Assembly: GCA_004431415.1 (NCBI GenBank)
Contig: QPMI01000643.1
Span: 93,496-157,495, forward strand
DNA from: Cyanophora paradoxa
Lineage: Eukaryota > Glaucocystophyceae > Cyanophorales > Cyanophoraceae
Direction: 5' to 3'
DNA length: 64,000 nt
Below, in pieces: positions 50,801 through 57,775 of this stretch; position 1 is the stretch's first letter; each line of letters starts with the position of its first letter. Made by a program: the position numbers and the translations under genes. The notes beneath the pieces are model-generated. The model ran no database searches. It was not told the origin of the DNA and saw nothing but the letters and a program-made list of their open reading frames with translations.

Positions 50801-51631
50801 CAATATGTCGGGGTAAATTGTGAAGGGCTGAGTAAAGTTGGTGTTCAAGGGCGAATTGGAAGGATTTACCTTGTGGGTCTTGTTGGTTGGAGTAAAAATC
50901 CTGCTGTATCATCACACAGTGGCTTCTTGCATTGGGATAACATTTACGGGAAACCAACAGCTTCCACAACTGTCGGACCTCACTCTCACACTAAATCAGA
51001 TATCACCGATTTTGCACATACTCACACAAAGGCAAATATAACAGATTTCGCCCATACTCACACGAAATCGGAAATCACAGATTTCCCAACCTTAGACCCA
51101 TTTGTAGCAAATACGATCACAGCAAATAATACCATGTATGTGGGATCCGGTCAAATTTACCAACCAGACTCTCCTTTATTCTACGAACAGTGGTTCTTCC
51201 ACAATTCCGCGAACATATACGATAAAACACTATTATGTCGGGGAAATGCTTACGCAAGAGCATATTATGCAATGGATGAAACAGATAATGGTAAGATTGC
51301 GAAACTTGTTTCAGAACAACGGGTCAATAAGGATCAGTATATACAGACAGGGAGTTTTTCAAAATCCTTAGCAATCACAGGTCCGGGTCATTGGGGATTT
51401 CCACAAGTTGTCACATTCCCAAAAGCGTTTGCAGAAGCCCCAGCAGTCGTTCTCAATTTAAGAGATGGGTATAATGGTGGTTCATATGTATTGGTATATG
51501 GTGTCACAAGTTCCACAACAACAACATTTACTATTTATGCAACAATTTCGGCAAATAGAGAATACAATGAAAGCATTGGACTTTTCCACTATCAAATGAC
51601 TTATATTGCAACAGGGAAGATGGTAGCATAG
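44885..51631 (+). CDS. Giant tail-fibre-like adhesin (2,248 aa)
   Basis: Probable virion fibre that binds the host surface. In order: an N-terminal head; an acidic repeat region (about 319-420) with EEYLPDGFDPQEYEY-type units; W-x-x-I...KP..PP..H.H units (420-485); a beta-rich module (GVSLYQTCNVPERI...); a YLPLVGGTITGDL segment typical of phage tail fibres; and a LamG-like module (about 766-985). Then come fifteen perfect HTHTKDQITDFA repeats (1030-1209). The module series then repeats (GVSFYQSDTIPERL..., YLPLTGGTITSNL, second LamG), followed by further HxH units (HTHTKSQITDF, HSHTKSDITDF). The end (about 2150-2248: FPKAFAEAPAVVLNLRDG) resembles an H-type lectin. In phage T4 gp37, HxH motifs bind iron in a three-stranded needle. 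A trimer is inferred. Nothing in it resembles a eukaryotic host protein. Confidence 0.85.
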   Translation: MSFNYPPNLETIQEDNASSTKHVNFDNIKVKGSVSIDHSSDNSSKTQSREHALSVNQTDPDKEEVSVAFSLGNVKANQVAEIKATRRRPRKLKTSGTHPDIPSRFDSGRLIFNVQDEQGKQNTALRIYNEGSTAKAEVPQVLQVGPIANTNQVSYTNDVYPKDITYDFARNEPFGFFTPKDVHQKKPSITINSSPSQPVAIHLHPDLVEMDRHLLPLYSNVKDLGIRTRQWRNIHGSNVYANGEKLVSEKTIREIFEYYGPVPVPFPLPWDPPDLTPKKQPGREYTADETVPFGQHIVSWEQVRNKPIFEPKKQIDEQYLPPEVDILELDEYQFVPDEEEYLPDGFDPQEYEYDQYDPNEEEILPDGLDPQEYEYEQNYEPDEEYLPDGHDPPAVDYEQPYEPHEELLPEGLQPEVFEIFPDWEQINNKPARYPPEDHNHDWDEILGKPQKYPPEDHRHDWGDIDGIPEEFPPSKHEHTWDEINDQPEFAKVEPLATLGVSLYQTCNVPERIFLNEHYVHVNGTLANSAMRGPLHIRTLPGSYETPPEPGATIPNIFVSSYMEADIPTDTFRVPTDPATYQNYNSAIQVHVADVSSLDGSRPMIVFSRDKYSYIPIVGTANDNYGRAELAWIKTDYGGVLEANQRMAAKNIHNENISRVVTEDYLTAVILVNFVTLAMLGDYVTKPELADELSKYLPLVGGTITGDLTVNSNIYSSNIETSNLRVNGILTVGSGNFNTMNQLYREWYSITASNDPASNIPNCLFAWKASGVHGQNAASTILYNRVSSIVPSITVSSTGSPYYSSNIAINNQMTLTSDSGNYSANSTMTRTIDWSQGLTFFYIGRYHLTQTGASHTHLSVLKTTSPTRLAYYGANNSTRLGTTTFAINGVTQPPIAVTVPSLVNKWYYSDQTITSTSYTVGLNGVDVGTLTGINNYLPDSTINNFGFGTIFAGSIAEIIVFNRALTTAEKQQVRYYIQQMYGFPNTQPLTIYRGLKITSPDTVIDYLTVTSNANLPHHPTSNVVQGWIQNHTHTKDQITDFAHTHTKDQITDFAHTHTKDQITDFAHTHTKDQITDFAHTHTKDQITDFAHTHTKDQITDFAHTHTKDQITDFAHTHTKDQITDFAHTHTKDQITDFAHTHTKDQITDFAHTHTKDQITDFAHTHTKDQITDFAHTHTKDQITDFAHTHTKDQITDFAHTHTKDQITDFAHTHLWEHITNPPLTFPPDSHTHDYSEITNSNHKHPWSEIDEKPRFASTGDLVNGDGFYGVSFYQSDTIPERLQLSEYYLHRKGIDAGTTMDGELYIKQPSRSQMVSAGGVGVIDTKPGLFLTSYYNEDIPLTAGLPPLPLDPVSYDDKDAILQVNVTDVSATDGSRPKIIFSRSKFNYAPLVGQPKDDFGKCEMAWIKTLAGGALEVNQRMAAKNLHNETLSGVVTDDYLESKNYVDDTELAAVLEDYVTKSELDVYVTEPELNVALSNYLPLTGGTITSNLVVTSNLTVGGKIQMGTGSYLESYSENFYRITSNFDPASNIPNCIFAWKASGVHGQNAASTILYNRVSSIVPSITVSSTGSPYYSSNIAINNQMTLTSDSGNYSANSTMTRTIDWSQGLTFFYIGRYHLTQTGASHTHLRVLKTTSPTRFAYYGANNSTRLGTTTFAINDVTQPPIAVTVPSLLNKWYYSDQTITSDSYTVGLNGVDVGTLTGINNYLPDSTINDFGFGTIFAGSIAEIIVFNRALTTAEKQKVRYYIQQMYGFPNTQPILTREILNIIGKDRLTLSNLEIPTHTHTKSQITDFAHTHSRLEIPDFAHVHTKDEISDFDHTHTWNSITDKPVTFTPSPHLHLWSHITDRPTLAAVATSGNYDDLINKPTYTAPTNFDATSGISTDRTGDWRFFTFISPYSGANTWASGDEDCSGYKMLWTVPAGMKTCYIFYVCQYNSRYFDVVGVYPSTNSYTLSRVNAYSPGSDPSVEYRQYVGVNCEGLSKVGVQGRIGRIYLVGLVGWSKNPAVSSHSGFLHWDNIYGKPTASTTVGPHSHTKSDITDFAHTHTKANITDFAHTHTKSEITDFPTLDPFVANTITANNTMYVGSGQIYQPDSPLFYEQWFFHNSANIYDKTLLCRGNAYARAYYAMDETDNGKIAKLVSEQRVNKDQYIQTGSFSKSLAITGPGHWGFPQVVTFPKAFAEAPAVVLNLRDGYNGGSYVLVYGVTSSTTTTFTIYATISANREYNESIGLFHYQMTYIATGKMVA
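47181..50160 (+). repeat. Near-identical 664-bp duplication inside the fibre gene (47181-47844 and 49497-50160)
   Basis: The two LamG-coding segments differ at only about a dozen positions by eye, while the modules just upstream of each are clearly diverged. This points to recent duplication or gene conversion within one gene. Confidence 0.85.
47972..48511 (+). repeat. Fifteen 36-bp repeats encoding HTHTKDQITDFA
   Basis: 540 bp in perfect 12-codon register. Silent differences (TTCGCCCATACTCAC, TTCGCCCACACACAC, TTTGCCCATACTCAC) recur in blocks, indicating expansion by units of several repeats. The protein repeat is invariant. Confidence 0.95.
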
Positions 51632-51671
51632 ATATTCGTTTATTTTTCTATCCTTCTTAGTAAAAGAAGCA

Positions 51672-52517
51672 ATGGGTGAATATAATCGAGTTCAACTGCC
51701 TATATATTCCCTTGGATCCCCTGCAATGCATTTTCGCCAGCATGAAGTAAATGATGAGGTTCGTGGTTTAGAATCCACAGAGAGACCCAATTCCAATGGC
51801 AACTCCTTTGATAAAAATTCGATTATTCGAGTTAAAGAGCTGAGAGCTGATAAGAATTCTGGTGTGGTTAAAACAACTCGACTTCTTGTCACCAATGCTA
51901 ACTTCTTCCAGCCTACAAATGGAGGTCCTGATGCTTACAGTGTTGCCCTGAAAACCCTAGATTTCGACAAGAATACTGCTGCTGTTACTGTGAGATCAGG
52001 AGGAGCATTTATTGGGGGTGGTTGCAGAGTGTCAGGTCAACTCTCATCCTCCATTTCGTATAATGATGTCCCAGATACTCTAGAGCAAAATGTGGAAGAC
52101 CCCCAACGAATTCGATTATATACTCCTGTCGCACAGCAGCCATTAATTCAATTTTACATTGGATATACTGTTACTCTTGAAAACTCGGAATTAATTGAAG
52201 GAACCAAAAGAGTACTGAGAGGTCTTGCGATTCCATCTGCAATGCTTTCCCTTTGTAGAGCCAACAACAATCAAGTAGGTCATAAATACTATTTCAATGT
52301 TCAGGGATATAATCATTTCGGTTATGGCTACTGTGTTTATAATAATAATTTCACCTTTGACTTGTTTGTTACAGATATTGGGTTATATACTATAACTCTT
52401 ATCGGTTTGAGAACAGATATAGCCGCTGTATCAGCTCTTAGAGGTGTAACTCCTGATACTCTTTCAGTTACAGGGTTTTACATGGAGCCAGATGTAATTG
52501 ATGACCCAACCCCATAA
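51672..52517 (+). CDS. Probable virion protein, paralogue 1 (281 aa)
   Basis: Not assigned to a family. It is clearly related to the next gene. Both share the order ...LESTE..., (I)RVKELRADKNSGVVKTTRLLV then TNANF (RLQELRCDKNNGIVKTTKLLVTNANF in the partner), a Gly-rich SGGA(F/Y)IG(G/D)G turn, and a beta-rich C-terminal half. No signal peptide or membrane helix is seen. It lies directly after the fibre gene with TTAGTAAAAGAAGC before the ATG, so a fibre base or spike component is plausible. Confidence 0.7.
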   Translation: MGEYNRVQLPIYSLGSPAMHFRQHEVNDEVRGLESTERPNSNGNSFDKNSIIRVKELRADKNSGVVKTTRLLVTNANFFQPTNGGPDAYSVALKTLDFDKNTAAVTVRSGGAFIGGGCRVSGQLSSSISYNDVPDTLEQNVEDPQRIRLYTPVAQQPLIQFYIGYTVTLENSELIEGTKRVLRGLAIPSAMLSLCRANNNQVGHKYYFNVQGYNHFGYGYCVYNNNFTFDLFVTDIGLYTITLIGLRTDIAAVSALRGVTPDTLSVTGFYMEPDVIDDPTP

Positions 52518-52540
52518 AAGATATATCCCTTTAATGTAAA

Positions 52541-53374
52541 ATGGCTGAGCAACCCCCACTTGAACGAATTATTACACCACAGCTATCATTAGCTGCCCCA
52601 GCAAACCATGTTCTGCAGCATGCTACTTTTGATGATGTGGAAGGTCTCCAATCCACAGAGGTCCAACCTACAATGAACACCTTTGGTTCCACCCACAAAC
52701 TGAGATTACAGGAACTCAGATGTGATAAAAATAATGGAATAGTTAAGACAACTAAGCTACTTGTCACAAATGCAAACTTTTCTGCTCATTATGGAGACCC
52801 AGATAGCTATGGAGATCCTCTGTCTACTTATTCTTTTGAATCTAGGTCGGGAGCTATTAACTGCAAATCGGGGGGAGCTTATATTGGTGATGGTCTTAGG
52901 GTTGGTGGGGCTGTTGGAGCGCCTTTATTTGTGAATGATCAACCCAATCCCATTGATCCTAACACCAGAATTCGAACCTATGTCCCCAGCATGAATGCCC
53001 CCTATATAATCAAAATATTCCCCATTGTGGTAAATGAACAGACAGCAGTTGTAGACTCTCTTGTTGAGATTGGTGACCACTACAAGGTTGTTGTGGATAT
53101 TCCACCAGATGTATATGCTGTATGTCAAGTGGAGGGTGGAACTCCTAATTTTGCAGTTGTGATCACCCCATATGATAATTTCGGAATTGCTTATCATGGA
53201 GTCAATTTTGGTTTGGAAGATTATCAGTTCCTGGTTAGAGCCACCAAGTTTGGTATCTACAAGTGTGTATTATATGCTGAGAGAACTGATTTTATTGCAA
53301 AGCAGAATACCTATGCTGAGTACTATGGCACTAATCGATATTTCCCCATTTTTGGGCAGGATACTGCTCCATAA
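52541..53374 (+). CDS. Probable virion protein, paralogue 2 (277 aa)
   Basis: Paralogue of the 51672 gene, 23 bp downstream of it, on the same strand. The shared core is RLQELRCDKNNGIVKTTKLL, and the two C-termini align loosely (FGIAYHGVNFGLEDYQFLVRA against FGYGYCVYNNNFTFDLFVTD). Mostly predicted beta strand. A head-to-tail pair of diverged copies suggests that two related subunits are needed in the particle. Function is unknown. Confidence 0.7.
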   Translation: MAEQPPLERIITPQLSLAAPANHVLQHATFDDVEGLQSTEVQPTMNTFGSTHKLRLQELRCDKNNGIVKTTKLLVTNANFSAHYGDPDSYGDPLSTYSFESRSGAINCKSGGAYIGDGLRVGGAVGAPLFVNDQPNPIDPNTRIRTYVPSMNAPYIIKIFPIVVNEQTAVVDSLVEIGDHYKVVVDIPPDVYAVCQVEGGTPNFAVVITPYDNFGIAYHGVNFGLEDYQFLVRATKFGIYKCVLYAERTDFIAKQNTYAEYYGTNRYFPIFGQDTAP

Positions 53375-53396
53375 GAATATTGGTTATATATAGAGT

Positions 53397-53669
53397 ATGG
53401 ATAGTAAAACAAAAAAGTTTATTGATGCTGCTATGACAGTTCATGGTAAAGATAAATTCGATTACAGTGAGACACATTACATCAAAGCTCAAGAGAAAGT
53501 ATCTGTTAGATGTTTGCAGTGTAATAAGGTGATCCTTACCTATCCCTTTAATCATGTGAAGGGATCAGGTTGCAGGGAATGCAACAAAAAACATTCTCAG
53601 GCTTACAGGAAAAGGGCTTCTTCATCAATCACAGTGGAATATAGGGATGTTTGCATTAGGTTCGATTAG
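53397..53669 (+). CDS. Small zinc-ribbon/treble-clef protein (90 aa)
   Basis: The pattern FIDAAMTVHGKDKFDYSETHY, then VRCLQCNK, then NHVKGSGCRECNK, matches the small domain that often precedes or accompanies endonuclease-like proteins (DUF723 type: F..A..VHG..YDYS..Y, then C..C...H..G.GC..C). The four Cys fit one zinc ion. No nuclease domain follows; the protein ends in a basic tail. It may bind DNA. It is packed between the second virion paralogue (22 bp gap) and the AdoMet decarboxylase gene (29 bp gap). Confidence 0.65.
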   Translation: MDSKTKKFIDAAMTVHGKDKFDYSETHYIKAQEKVSVRCLQCNKVILTYPFNHVKGSGCRECNKKHSQAYRKRASSSITVEYRDVCIRFD

Positions 53670-53698
53670 GTTTAATTAATTTTTATAAGGTATTCTTA

Positions 53699-54097
53699 AT
53701 GGAGACTCAATACAGAGGCTTTCATGTAATGCTTGATTACAAGGCTAAATCAGCTATTGCAACAGGACATGAGCATGTTAGCTTCCTAGGTAATTGGATT
53801 ATGGGAACCCTTGAACAAGCAATATTGAGACAAGGTATTAGGATTGTTCATAAACACTGTGAGATATTTGATGGCAAACTATCACCTCCTGGTTTTGCTT
53901 TGGTTCTGCTATTAGATGAAAGCCATTGTACAGCTCATTGTTATTCCAATGAAGGCATGTTAGCAATTGATATATTCAGTTGTGGTAAAGAAGCTCAGCA
54001 TAAAACACAATCAGTAGCAGATGAGATCGATAAAACAATGAATTTCTTAACATTTGAGAAGACTGAGAGACATAAACATGATAGATTCCCGTTTTGA
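53699..54097 (+). CDS. speH-like: S-adenosylmethionine decarboxylase (bacterial/SpeH class)
   Basis: It makes decarboxylated AdoMet, the aminopropyl donor for spermidine. The protein has 132 aa, the size of the short bacterial/archaeal class. Glu74-Ser75 in DESH is the self-cleavage site that would create the pyruvoyl group. His80 (TAH) and Cys95 (FSCG) are the partner residues; the spacing Ser+5 and Ser+20 equals that of the Thermotoga enzyme (Ser63, His68, Cys83). G-F-H near the start and the GFALVLLLDESH and AIDIFSCG strands are also typical. It lies at the right end of element A, just inside the TIR. The short form differs from the long eukaryotic enzyme, so a bacterial or phage origin is likely. 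All catalytic residues are present. Confidence 0.85.
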   Translation: METQYRGFHVMLDYKAKSAIATGHEHVSFLGNWIMGTLEQAILRQGIRIVHKHCEIFDGKLSPPGFALVLLLDESHCTAHCYSNEGMLAIDIFSCGKEAQHKTQSVADEIDKTMNFLTFEKTERHKHDRFPF

Positions 54098-54304
54098 TGG
54101 GTTTCTATAATGAATTTCTAAAGGATTCCTTTGTTTTCTAACAATAACATTGATAAGCTACTGTAACAAAAAGATATAATATATCCTTTCACTACAGTAG
54201 CTTTATACAATGATTATTTTCCGGATTCCGGACATTTTTTACGATAGAATTCTATTGTAAGTAATTGGAATAATGTTCGATTTCATTACAGTAAAACTCA
54301 ACAT
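54098..54304. other. Non-coding strip before the right TIR
   Basis: 207 bp with no gene. It contains the hairpin at 54156-54202 and a small TCCGGATTCCGGA palindrome (about 54222-54234). Confidence 0.5.
54156..54202 (+). terminator. Hairpin downstream of the AdoMet decarboxylase gene
   Basis: AGCTACTGTA at 54156-54165 pairs with TACAGTAGCT at 54193-54202. The loop holds a further AT palindrome (GATATAATATATC). It could end the rightward transcripts. Confidence 0.45.
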
Positions 54305-55369
54305 TCCCCTAGATTCCCCCTATTATATTATATTTATATTTAAGTGGACTCAAGGTTGACTCATATTAATCGTAAAAGTAGTAATAGTATATGGATTTTG
54401 TTACGAATTCAATGCAAGGGTTGACTAAGTGGGTTGAGTTGACTCAAATTTCACAGGAAATAACAATGAATCAGAGTATAAATGCATTTTTTGAATCAAC
54501 TACACCAACTAACACTGAGATTTTAACAATATATGAGGTCCTTACTGAATATGGTATGTGTCACAGGTGTCACAGGTTTATCCCAAAGTTTCTCCTATAA
54601 AGAGTAAATTTCCAAAAGTTTGGGATGGACCTGTGACACCTGTGACACTCGATTAAATCATTTATTCATTTAATTAGAAATACATAGATAAGATTATGAC
54701 TGAGTTTTTCATTATAAAAGAGGTCCTTACTGAATATGGTATGTGTCACAGGTGTCACAGGTTTATCCCAAAGTTTCTCCTATAAAGAGTGAATTTTCAA
54801 AAGTTTGGGATGGACCTGTGACACCTGTGACACCCAATTATTCATTAAATTCCTAAGGGTCCCCCCTTAGACTCATTAAAACATGATAATAACATATAAG
54901 TTTCATGTATAATTACGATTGGATTCAATAAGAGATCTATTTGTTAATATAAACAAATGAATCATTTATGGATCTTAATCGAGTTAAGCGATATGTTTCC
55001 GATTAAATGAATTAAATTTAAATAAATTTAATCGAGAAAGTACATGAATATAATATCGATTAAATCAATTAACTTTTAGACCAATCACACATAGTAAAAT
55101 GCGGAGTTTTAACCAGAGGCAAGATCTAATTGAGATTCAGTTATATTATTCGGAAATATATAGAGATTATCGATAGACTCAGTAAGACTAATCGGAAAAT
55201 AAGAGAAATTTACGATAAAATATCGAAAAGAATACAAAATAATCGAAATAATTGAATATTCGATAAGATACACACAGATTATCGATTGATTGAAATAGAA
55301 TATACGAGATATATCAACAAAATCAATTAAGATAAGCCGAGGGTTAAAACTCCGCATTTTACTATGTGT
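54305..55369. repeat. Right terminal inverted repeat of element A (1,065 bp)
   Basis: Reverse complement of 26622-27686. It carries the same two GTGTCACAGGT hairpins and the 28-bp sub-repeat pair (55087-55114 and 55342-55369). Confidence 0.92.
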
Positions 55370-55375
55370 TTCATA
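55370..55375. repeat. Target-site duplication, right copy (TTCATA)
   Basis: Directly abuts the right end of element A and equals 26616-26621. Confidence 0.9.
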
Positions 55376-56249
55376 TCAACAAGATCACCATAATAATCTC
55401 GAAACTCAACTGTTAACTCTCTAATCACAAGGTTTCGATCGGTTATTTTTATGTATTCACTGTGCTCTCCACTGTGATAAACATACTGTCCAATATCTTT
55501 ACTCAATTGCAATCTGAGAATCGCCCCTTGATTCTGTGGTTGTGATCTTGGGACAATATTGTGGTTTGTAGCAAATGGGGAGAGTTCTTTAATGTGCATG
55601 TATAAATACTGTTCTGCATTCATGTCTGTCATCTTGGATGCTTCTAACTTGTAGTTTAAGCGAGATGCCTCGAATTCATATCCTGTGAATGTGATTCCCC
55701 ATTGGGGATGGTTTGGGGTGATTGGGATTCCTGCAAAATAGAGGAAATTCTCGGGGGCATATAAAGACCTTGCAGACTCTGGGAAATCGTAGGTTTGCTC
55801 AATTGAAGCGACCCACTCCACAGAACTAACCCAAGAAGTTTACCCAATCTCTGTGTAGATGCTACCATCTCGAATTGAACATTACTGTAAAACTCCAATT
55901 TGTAGGAAGTAGGATTGTAGTAGACCTTGAATGCATATGTGAGATTGTTGCTCCCAGTAAATGTGAAATTCAGACCATAATTATATGGACTGGTGACCCC
56001 GAAATGCCCTTGATTAATATAACCACTTGGGAGAAGGAAGACCTGTTTGGTTTCAGAGATGCCTTGGTAGAAGAATCTGACAAGAAGGTGGTCTGTTCCA
56101 ATGGAATTATAGATGCTGTTGGGGATCTCTGCATACAAAACTCGACATTCTCTTGGTTTGGTCACTGGGGTTGTGAGTGAAACTTTGTAGGAGTTTTCTA
56201 TTTGTCCATCTGATCGGTCTCTGCTATCTATATTGACCAGCCGAATCAT
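55370..56249 (-). pseudogene. Element B minor-capsid gene 2, interrupted by element A
   Basis: It starts MIRLVNIDSRDRSDGQ and aligns along its length with the A gene at 42364. One frame break lies at CCC 55830-55832 (GGG in the coding strand, after KLLG). The frame runs into the element A TIR at 55370, and its true last residues are encoded at 26564-26621. The insertion would destroy or alter the last few per cent of the protein. Confidence 0.88.
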
Positions 56250-56277
56250 TTTAATATATGTTTATAGATAAAAGAAG
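56250..56277. promoter_or_regulatory. 28-bp bidirectional promoter of element B
   Basis: Counterpart of 42335-42363. TTTAATATAT...TATAGATAAAAGAAG is almost the same sequence in the opposite orientation. Confidence 0.6.
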
Positions 56278-57288
56278 ATGCCTGTGGATTACATCGAAGT
56301 GAGCTCTTTCAATACAATTTCGGGAGATGGACCAACTTCGAGTTTTATTGCTCGCCTCCCAAGCACCTATGAATTTGTGAGAGCAGTAAGACTGGTTTCA
56401 GCAGAATTCTATAACAGCATTCCCATGGTGAGTGGTGAAACCAAACCAGGAGATGTGACAATAGATAATGCAATCTACCTTTATTGGTCTGAATATTATT
56501 CTGGTGCAGGAAGCACTGGTATTCCAACTGATCGACCTGCTGCCGATTATGAGCAATGGAAGCACATTGTGATAAGTCGCAGCACACCCATTCAAAACCA
56601 CCAACAACTGGTGAATGTAATTAACTCCAAACTTGCATTGAGAGAGCCACCAGTAGCAATTCGCTGTAAATGGGATGATACACTGAAACGAGTAATATTC
56701 CATTCCACCATACCGTTTTACCTGGCTTTCTCAACTGCAATAAACCCAACCCAGGCGCAGATTCAGAGGTTTTTGAGTTCTGCTCGACTGCTTGGTCTTG
56801 ATCCTGGGAGATATGGTAACACCCCAATCCAATCACAAGTTTATAATACTCTGACTGATGGTATCTTTACTGGGTCGATGGTGCATGGTATCATATCTTC
56901 ATTTGAACCTGAAAAGACCAGGGATAGTGTTCTGTTTGTGAGAGTAAAGGAGTTGGGTGATCTGGTTCAATGTGGTGATGGTCTCCTCACTGGATATTTC
57001 CACAAAATCGTTGTTCCAGATAAAGATTATGGTGAGCATGTCGTTTATAATTCGACAGAAGCCCATCCGATTTATAAATACTATAACAAGAATCTGGGAC
57101 TTTCCACATTTTCGGTTGATATTGTGAATGCAGTTAATGAACCAATTGATTTCGAGGGTCAACCTGTCCACCTCACCTTCGAAATTCGATATGGTGATGA
57201 ACCTGCTGGTGATCCTGTGTACGAATACTTCAAGAGGAGAATGGCGGAAACACATCCATCTTATCCGGTTATTGCGAATTTTGCGTAA
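56278..57288 (+). CDS. Element B minor capsid/penton-like protein 1 (336 aa), intact
   Basis: Uninterrupted homologue of the 41325 gene with identical length once that gene is corrected. It starts MPVDYIEVSSFNTISGDGPT and ends YPVIANFA (SYPVITSFA in A). The proteins are nearly identical in the C-terminal third (VDIVNAVNEPIDFEGQPVHL) and less so in the middle. It provides the reading-frame reference for its A counterpart. Confidence 0.8.
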   Translation: MPVDYIEVSSFNTISGDGPTSSFIARLPSTYEFVRAVRLVSAEFYNSIPMVSGETKPGDVTIDNAIYLYWSEYYSGAGSTGIPTDRPAADYEQWKHIVISRSTPIQNHQQLVNVINSKLALREPPVAIRCKWDDTLKRVIFHSTIPFYLAFSTAINPTQAQIQRFLSSARLLGLDPGRYGNTPIQSQVYNTLTDGIFTGSMVHGIISSFEPEKTRDSVLFVRVKELGDLVQCGDGLLTGYFHKIVVPDKDYGEHVVYNSTEAHPIYKYYNKNLGLSTFSVDIVNAVNEPIDFEGQPVHLTFEIRYGDEPAGDPVYEYFKRRMAETHPSYPVIANFA

Positions 57289-57341
57289 ATCAAGGATCAT
57301 TGGTGAATTTTTTATGTTGCAGTATAATAAAAGAGATAATC
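57289..57341 (+). promoter_or_regulatory. Conserved upstream region of the B capsid gene
   Basis: 53 bp matching 41272-41324 almost base for base (GGATCATTGGT, TTTTTTATGTTGCAGTATAA, TAAAAGAGA). Confidence 0.65.
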
Positions 57342-57775
57342 ATGGATATTACTTCGACCCTCCAACGTCTTTCTCTGAAAGAAGCTCTAACAACCCGGAA
57401 GAAGCCAAGGCGTTCTTCTTGGACAACTCTCTCATGCTTGGTCTTGAATCCAAGTCGAAGCCAGTTCTTGTTGTTGTGAACCCAAGCAACACTTTCGAGA
57501 ATAATGCTGGAAATCGCATTAGTTTCAAGCTCCCTCGCTACAATTTCTGTGGAAAACTCGAACTTGCGTTTGACCTTCCAGCTGTCACTTTTGCTGGTGA
57601 TACCGACCTTGTTCGCAATGGATACGTTCGCCCAGTTGGTGCTCTTGTCTCTCGACTTGAAATCACCTATGGATCTTACACCTTCCATGTGCCTTCTGAT
57701 TTCCTTGCTCATTTCCCTCTTATCTATTACAGTGAGGATCAACTCGCCAAGAAGAAGCGTTCAATGGGAATGGTT
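57342..57775 (+). pseudogene. Element B major capsid gene, truncated after about 145 residues
   Basis: It starts MDITSTLQRLSLKEAL like the A capsid protein, with one frame break at CCC 57394-57396. It then follows the A protein through LEITYGSYTFHVPSDFLAHF and ends its similarity after RSMGMV at 57775. The next bases are GC-rich and unrelated to the A gene. Only the first jelly-roll region remains in this window. Codon use is more GC-rich than in A. Confidence 0.88.

Larger units (their letters stand above)
26622..55369. mobile_element. Element A: 28.7-kb Polinton-like provirus (PLV/Maverick)
   Basis: Both ends are defined: 1,065-bp terminal inverted repeats and a flanking 6-bp duplication. 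Gene content is that of a DNA virus that integrates: retroviral-type integrase, protein-primed polymerase with endonuclease VII-like module, D5-like helicase, A32-like ATPase, double-jelly-roll capsid protein and two minor-capsid-like proteins, plus fibre, phospholipase and AdoMet decarboxylase. It is AT-rich within a GC-rich host. It is unusual in carrying both a protein-primed polymerase and a primase-helicase. No adenovirus-type protease was found. It is inserted in the minor-capsid gene of element B. Confidence 0.9.
55370..57775. mobile_element. Element B (Polinton-like provirus), right portion
   Basis: Three morphogenesis genes in the same relative order as in A but in reverse orientation: minor capsid 2 (-), minor capsid 1 (+), major capsid (+, truncated). 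They are diverged from the A copies. The segment ends at 57775, where GC-rich DNA begins inside the capsid gene. Confidence 0.85.

Noticed and set aside
44885-51631. Prophage origin for the whole insertion, suggested by the tail-fibre motifs
   Set aside because: Integrase, protein-primed polymerase with endonuclease VII-like module, A32-like ATPase and double-jelly-roll capsid are a Polinton/PLV set, and the element sits in intron-containing eukaryotic DNA.
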